DNA from: Polytrichum commune
Taxonomy: Eukaryota > Streptophyta > Polytrichopsida > Polytrichales > Polytrichaceae
NCBI GenBank assembly: GCA_950295325.1
Contig: OX485809.1
Coordinates: forward strand, 10,044,001-10,108,000
Length of the DNA: 64,000 nucleotides
Direction: 5' to 3'
Shown: positions 60,641 through 64,000 of the stretch, one piece after another
Layout of the letters: each line of letters starts with the position of its first letter
How positions within the stretch are numbered: the stretch's first letter is position 1
The notes under the pieces: generated by a model
The model's input: only the letters and a program-made list of their open reading frames with translations
What the model was told of the DNA's origin: nothing
Databases searched by the model: none
Made by a program: the position numbers and the translations under genes

Positions 60641-62868
60641 ACCTCTTAGCATTCTTAGTACGCTTTGTATTATGTGTACAGATTTTCGCTCCTGTAATGC
60701 TTCTACTGTTCCTACTTTCTGGCTAGTGCAGAAAGCCGTCCATATATTATGAAGCAGCCATCTTAGAAAAATGTCGAGTGTCCACATTGCATCATGTTGT
60801 AGAATAGCGTTTGTCCGTATTGTTCAGGTGGTATGTATTTTGTCAGCCACTATTTACTGACGTTCAAACTAGGTGGGATGAAGAAATAATGTCTTGAGTT
60901 CTTTGTTTTGGTGTTCAGGCAGGTTTTTTCCATTGAAGAACGATTTTGGGCTGTTACACCAATTAGGCTCCATGTATAACTATGTGATATTATTCTCATC
61001 TATGACTTTGTTATGTTTCATGCAACTTTTGACTAATATTGGTGACGAATGTAGTGATTGCACATCTTCCATTGATTTTTTGATTTAGTGGTTCCAATTC
61101 ATTATCAATACCTTCCAATTTACACCATCTGCCACTCACATGCTCCTCTGAAGGTAATTCAAATCTTTATTAAGGATTTGTTCACACCATGGACCATAAA
61201 GTAGTCCGAGGGCTCTGTAAAATCTGTGATTGGCTGTTGAATTCGTCTTGGGACCACATTGGTTTATGGTAGGCAAAAACATGTCAAGAGTAACTATGGA
61301 GTGCAAGGTCCCTAAAAAACATATGTTCAGGTCTACATTATCCATTGACATGATCCAATGGGTTTTGTGTTGAGAGGCAAAAGAGGTGGTTTGACAAAAA
61401 AGGGTAGGGGCCTATGGTAGAGAAATGCTTTATTTTTTTATTAGTTTTTTTATTGGAGGGGGGGGGGGGTGGATAAAATGGCGGCTCCCTTTATTACATA
61501 CTAATGTTATGTTTTAGAACCATAGTTGAAAAGGCTGTTGTTTGCAGCATTCTCTCATTTCTCTTTCATCCTTGTTTTAACATAGTTGGGAGAGTAGTGT
61601 GTAAATTTTTTTTCTTCAAAATATGGAGGGATATATTGTTGATGGGATTTCATGAAGAAAATTGCCATGAAAGTGGTCACATAATTCACAATGGGTGCAA
61701 GAAATGACAGCTCCAATTTTCAATAACAACCAAATATTGATTTTTCAAATATTATATGGTCCTAATCTGCTTTCCTCTCTTTCTAGTGCAATTCGACTTT
61801 CTCCAACTACATCCATAACCAATTTTTTGCAAGGAGGACAATTAGGAAGTCATTATGTAGTTTGAATTTTTAAAGCAAAAGAGGAAATGATAGCAACATC
61901 AAAGAAACAATTTGTTGGAAAAAAATGGCAAGAAAAAAAGGCGAGAAGAAGAAGAATGTAAGCCATAGAAGACCTTGGCCTTAAGCCCCTATGTCCCCCC
62001 TCACCCCAAAATTGGATCGGCCGTTGTTGCGGAGGCTTCATAGTTTATTTACTGCAATTCATCCTAGAATTCACTACCCTCTTGTATTTCTTCTTCGCTA
62101 ACTTTTCTAGCTAATTAATGTTTTAACAATTCATTCATCTTCAATCCCTTCGTTGTTTACAATGTACAAATTGTGCAATACTATGCAAATTACTACAATA
62201 TTGGGCATATTCTTCAAATGTATTTTGGATCACTTCATTATCGGCGTCCATCTATCCTTCAAAATTCAAAATTTTATTTTCCACACACAATTTGGTTGAA
62301 GACTAAATGAAATTTCAATTTGCCTCCTTCTCGGACATTGCAACTTTTCCACCCTCAAATGAACAATATATCTAATGCCTCACTACATATGCAACTCTCG
62401 TACGAATGTATATGGCTGAAACTTGCCTTCGATGCATCCACGTCTAATCCTTGTAACCTGTAAAATAACCCAATCGTGAAGACTTCTTGCCCATCCACAC
62501 TCATAATTCTAGAACATATAGTCTAGTCCAACAATTCCCTATAGAATCAACACATTCACATTTTGATACATGGTCATTCCTCTTGGTCCACATTCGGTTT
62601 ACACCTAGTGAGGGGCCCAAACACTTTCTAAATTGACTTTTTTTTAAAAATAAAAAATAAAAAATCCGACCATGGGAATTGGACCATCAAGTTGGACCAT
62701 GGAAGATGGCCTTTTTCCACGGTCCGACTTCATGGTCCATGGTGTGAACCGGGCCTCAAGCTGAACTCCAAGCTGGCCGCGTGAATCGATACAAGGGATA
62801 TACCTATGTGAGTGTCACTTTAGCATTCAAGACAACTTGCCATCACACACTTTGTTGCTGTCATAGTA
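60641..62868. other. DRT102-like 3' UTR and intergenic DNA
   Basis: The 3' UTR probably ends within the first 250 bp. G-run at 61459-61469. No other gene, RNA or element ends recognised. Confidence 0.4.
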
Positions 62869-63046
62869 CAGTCTAACCTTGATAATGTCACCCTTGTTAA
62901 TGGGACACCTTGATACTGTCACCTAAAAGTTTGAAACCGATTTTCTTAGAGTAAAACTCCCTCGTTATTATCCCTATCACCCTTGTTAATGTCACTATTT
63001 TTTTTCCAAAATCCGTAGTGTAAATGTGATAATATCAAATATGGAT

Positions 63047-63098
63047 GGATTGTATGTGATGGTTGGATGTATGGATTGTATGTGATGGTTGGATGGAC
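63047..63098 (+). repeat. 26-bp tandem repeat, two copies
   Basis: GGATTGTATGTGATGGTTGG followed by ATGTAT, at 63047 and 63073, just inside the pogo terminal region. Confidence 0.9.
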
Positions 63099-63485
63099 AT
63101 ATTGTAGTAGCCAAAAGGGTCATGAGCCACCCTTGTGATAAATGCAATGTTATTCAAAGGGTCATGAGCCGCCTCTGTGCACCAACCCTGAACGGTGCTG
63201 TCTATACACGGCACTCAAAGGTGTTGTCTTTGACGGCGCTGCCAAGACTTCTTGGCCTCTATGCACCCCACCTTCCGTCACATGTGTTCACCTATGTGTC
63301 TTTGAGGGTTTCAGCTTGTGTGAAGTAATTTAGGATGTTAAGTTCTACGGTTTAGCTGAGCTGGTACAGAGTAGTGTCGACTTAAGCTAAATTAGTTCAA
63401 TTGGTTTGCAATGTAGAAATCTCAAGATATGTGGCACGGTCTTCACTGTTTCTATAGTCAATAGTCGCATAGGAGAATCTAGTAA

Positions 63486-64000
63486 GATCCTGAAGACATC
63501 TTCAATTTTGATGAGACAGGTTTGTATTATAAAGCCTCTCCTTGCAAGACTTTGAATATTGGGAAGGCAAAAGGAAATAAAAAGAAGAAGGACCGTGTGA
63601 CATTGGGGCTTTGCACTAATATCTCAGGGAAGGAGCGATTGAAGCTTGTTTTCATTCACAAATCAACACGTCCCAGATGCTTTCCTCGGAAGTTTGATCC
63701 AAATAGTATAGTACACTATTATTCTAACAATTCAGCCTGGATGAATGGTGATGCTTTTACACATTGGGTGAAGAGTGAGAACCGAAGAATGGCATTGCAA
63801 GATAGAAAAATTTGCATTATTATGGATAATGCAGGAAGCCATGATATTCATGGTGAGGTCAAAAAAGTTATAGATGGATTTAATGCTTTTGTACTCTCCC
63901 ATATCACTATATTGTTTCTTCCACCAAATGTGACTTCAGTTGTTCAGCCTTTGGATCAAGGAGTGATTGCAGCATTCAAAATGTGCTATAAACGCAAGCT
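63486..64000 (+). CDS. pogo/Tigger DDE transposase core, partial
   Basis: Open for 171 codons to the window edge. It starts at DPEDIFNFDETGLYY (catalytic Asp codon 63510-63512), then GKAKGNKKKKDRVTLGLCTN and AFTHWVK. IIMDNAGSH carries the second Asp (63825-63827), followed by LPPNVTSVVQPLDQG with the third Asp (63954-63956). This is the DDD triad of pogo/Tigger/jerky endonucleases, all present. Upstream the frame is closed by TAG TAA (63480-63485), and no HTH/CENP-B domain is visible, so this copy is 5'-damaged or its N-terminus lies in an exon I could not find. It continues beyond the window. Confidence 0.85.

Larger units (their letters stand above)
62869..64000 (+). mobile_element. pogo/Tigger-type DNA transposon, 5' portion
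   Basis: Begins CAGTCTAACCTTGATAATGT after TA (62867-62868), identical in its first 33 bp to the terminus at 27554 and near-identical for about 185 bp. It runs into a transposase DDE core and off the window end. Between them are a 26-bp tandem repeat and about 380 bp with no N-terminal DNA-binding domain recognised. Confidence 0.8.

Overview
This is eukaryotic nuclear DNA from a land plant. The evidence is dense spliceosomal introns with GT..AG borders, plant-only gene families (an ERECTA-type receptor kinase, an NPH3/RPT2-like BTB protein, a DRT102-type RpiB-cupin fusion), and long AT-rich intergenic stretches packed with small inverted-repeat transposons. The species cannot be named from the sequence. 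The divergence of the ERECTA kinase tail and the sparse gene layout would fit a seed-free plant (bryophyte, lycophyte or fern), but that is only inference.

Layout. 1-16.4 kb is gene-rich. An ERECTA-family LRR receptor kinase (+, 5' end outside the window, 25 exons inside it) converges on an NCH1-type NPH3/RPT2-like gene (-, 7 coding exons, complete). 16.4-40.5 kb is a repeat desert: several copies of a TA-flanked MITE family whose ends are built around CACTAAAT/ATTTAGTG, a second dispersed repeat marked by ACCGGTT, a pogo/Tigger deletion derivative, a LINE fragment, foldback elements and a 2.7-kb composite with inverted arms. 40.5-41.8 kb holds a small two-exon gene of unknown function (-). 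44.6-47.2 kb is a two-exon SAM-dependent methyltransferase (+), whose intron carries a nested near-perfect 161-bp hairpin transposon. 48.6-50.8 kb is a decayed PIF/Harbinger transposase (-) split by another terminal-inverted-repeat element. 57.2-60.6 kb is a complete five-exon DRT102-like gene (+) with an unusually long, repeat-built linker. The window ends inside a pogo/Tigger DDE transposase (+).

The genes do not form a pathway; they are independent plant loci. ERECTA-type kinases read peptide signals at the plasma membrane, NCH1-type proteins work with phototropins, and the methyltransferase and the DRT102-like protein are probably soluble enzymes. The main story of the window is transposon biology: at least two pogo copies with the same terminus (one an internal deletion), nested insertions that can be ordered in time, and several inverted-repeat families that would make double-stranded RNA if transcribed, two of them within introns.
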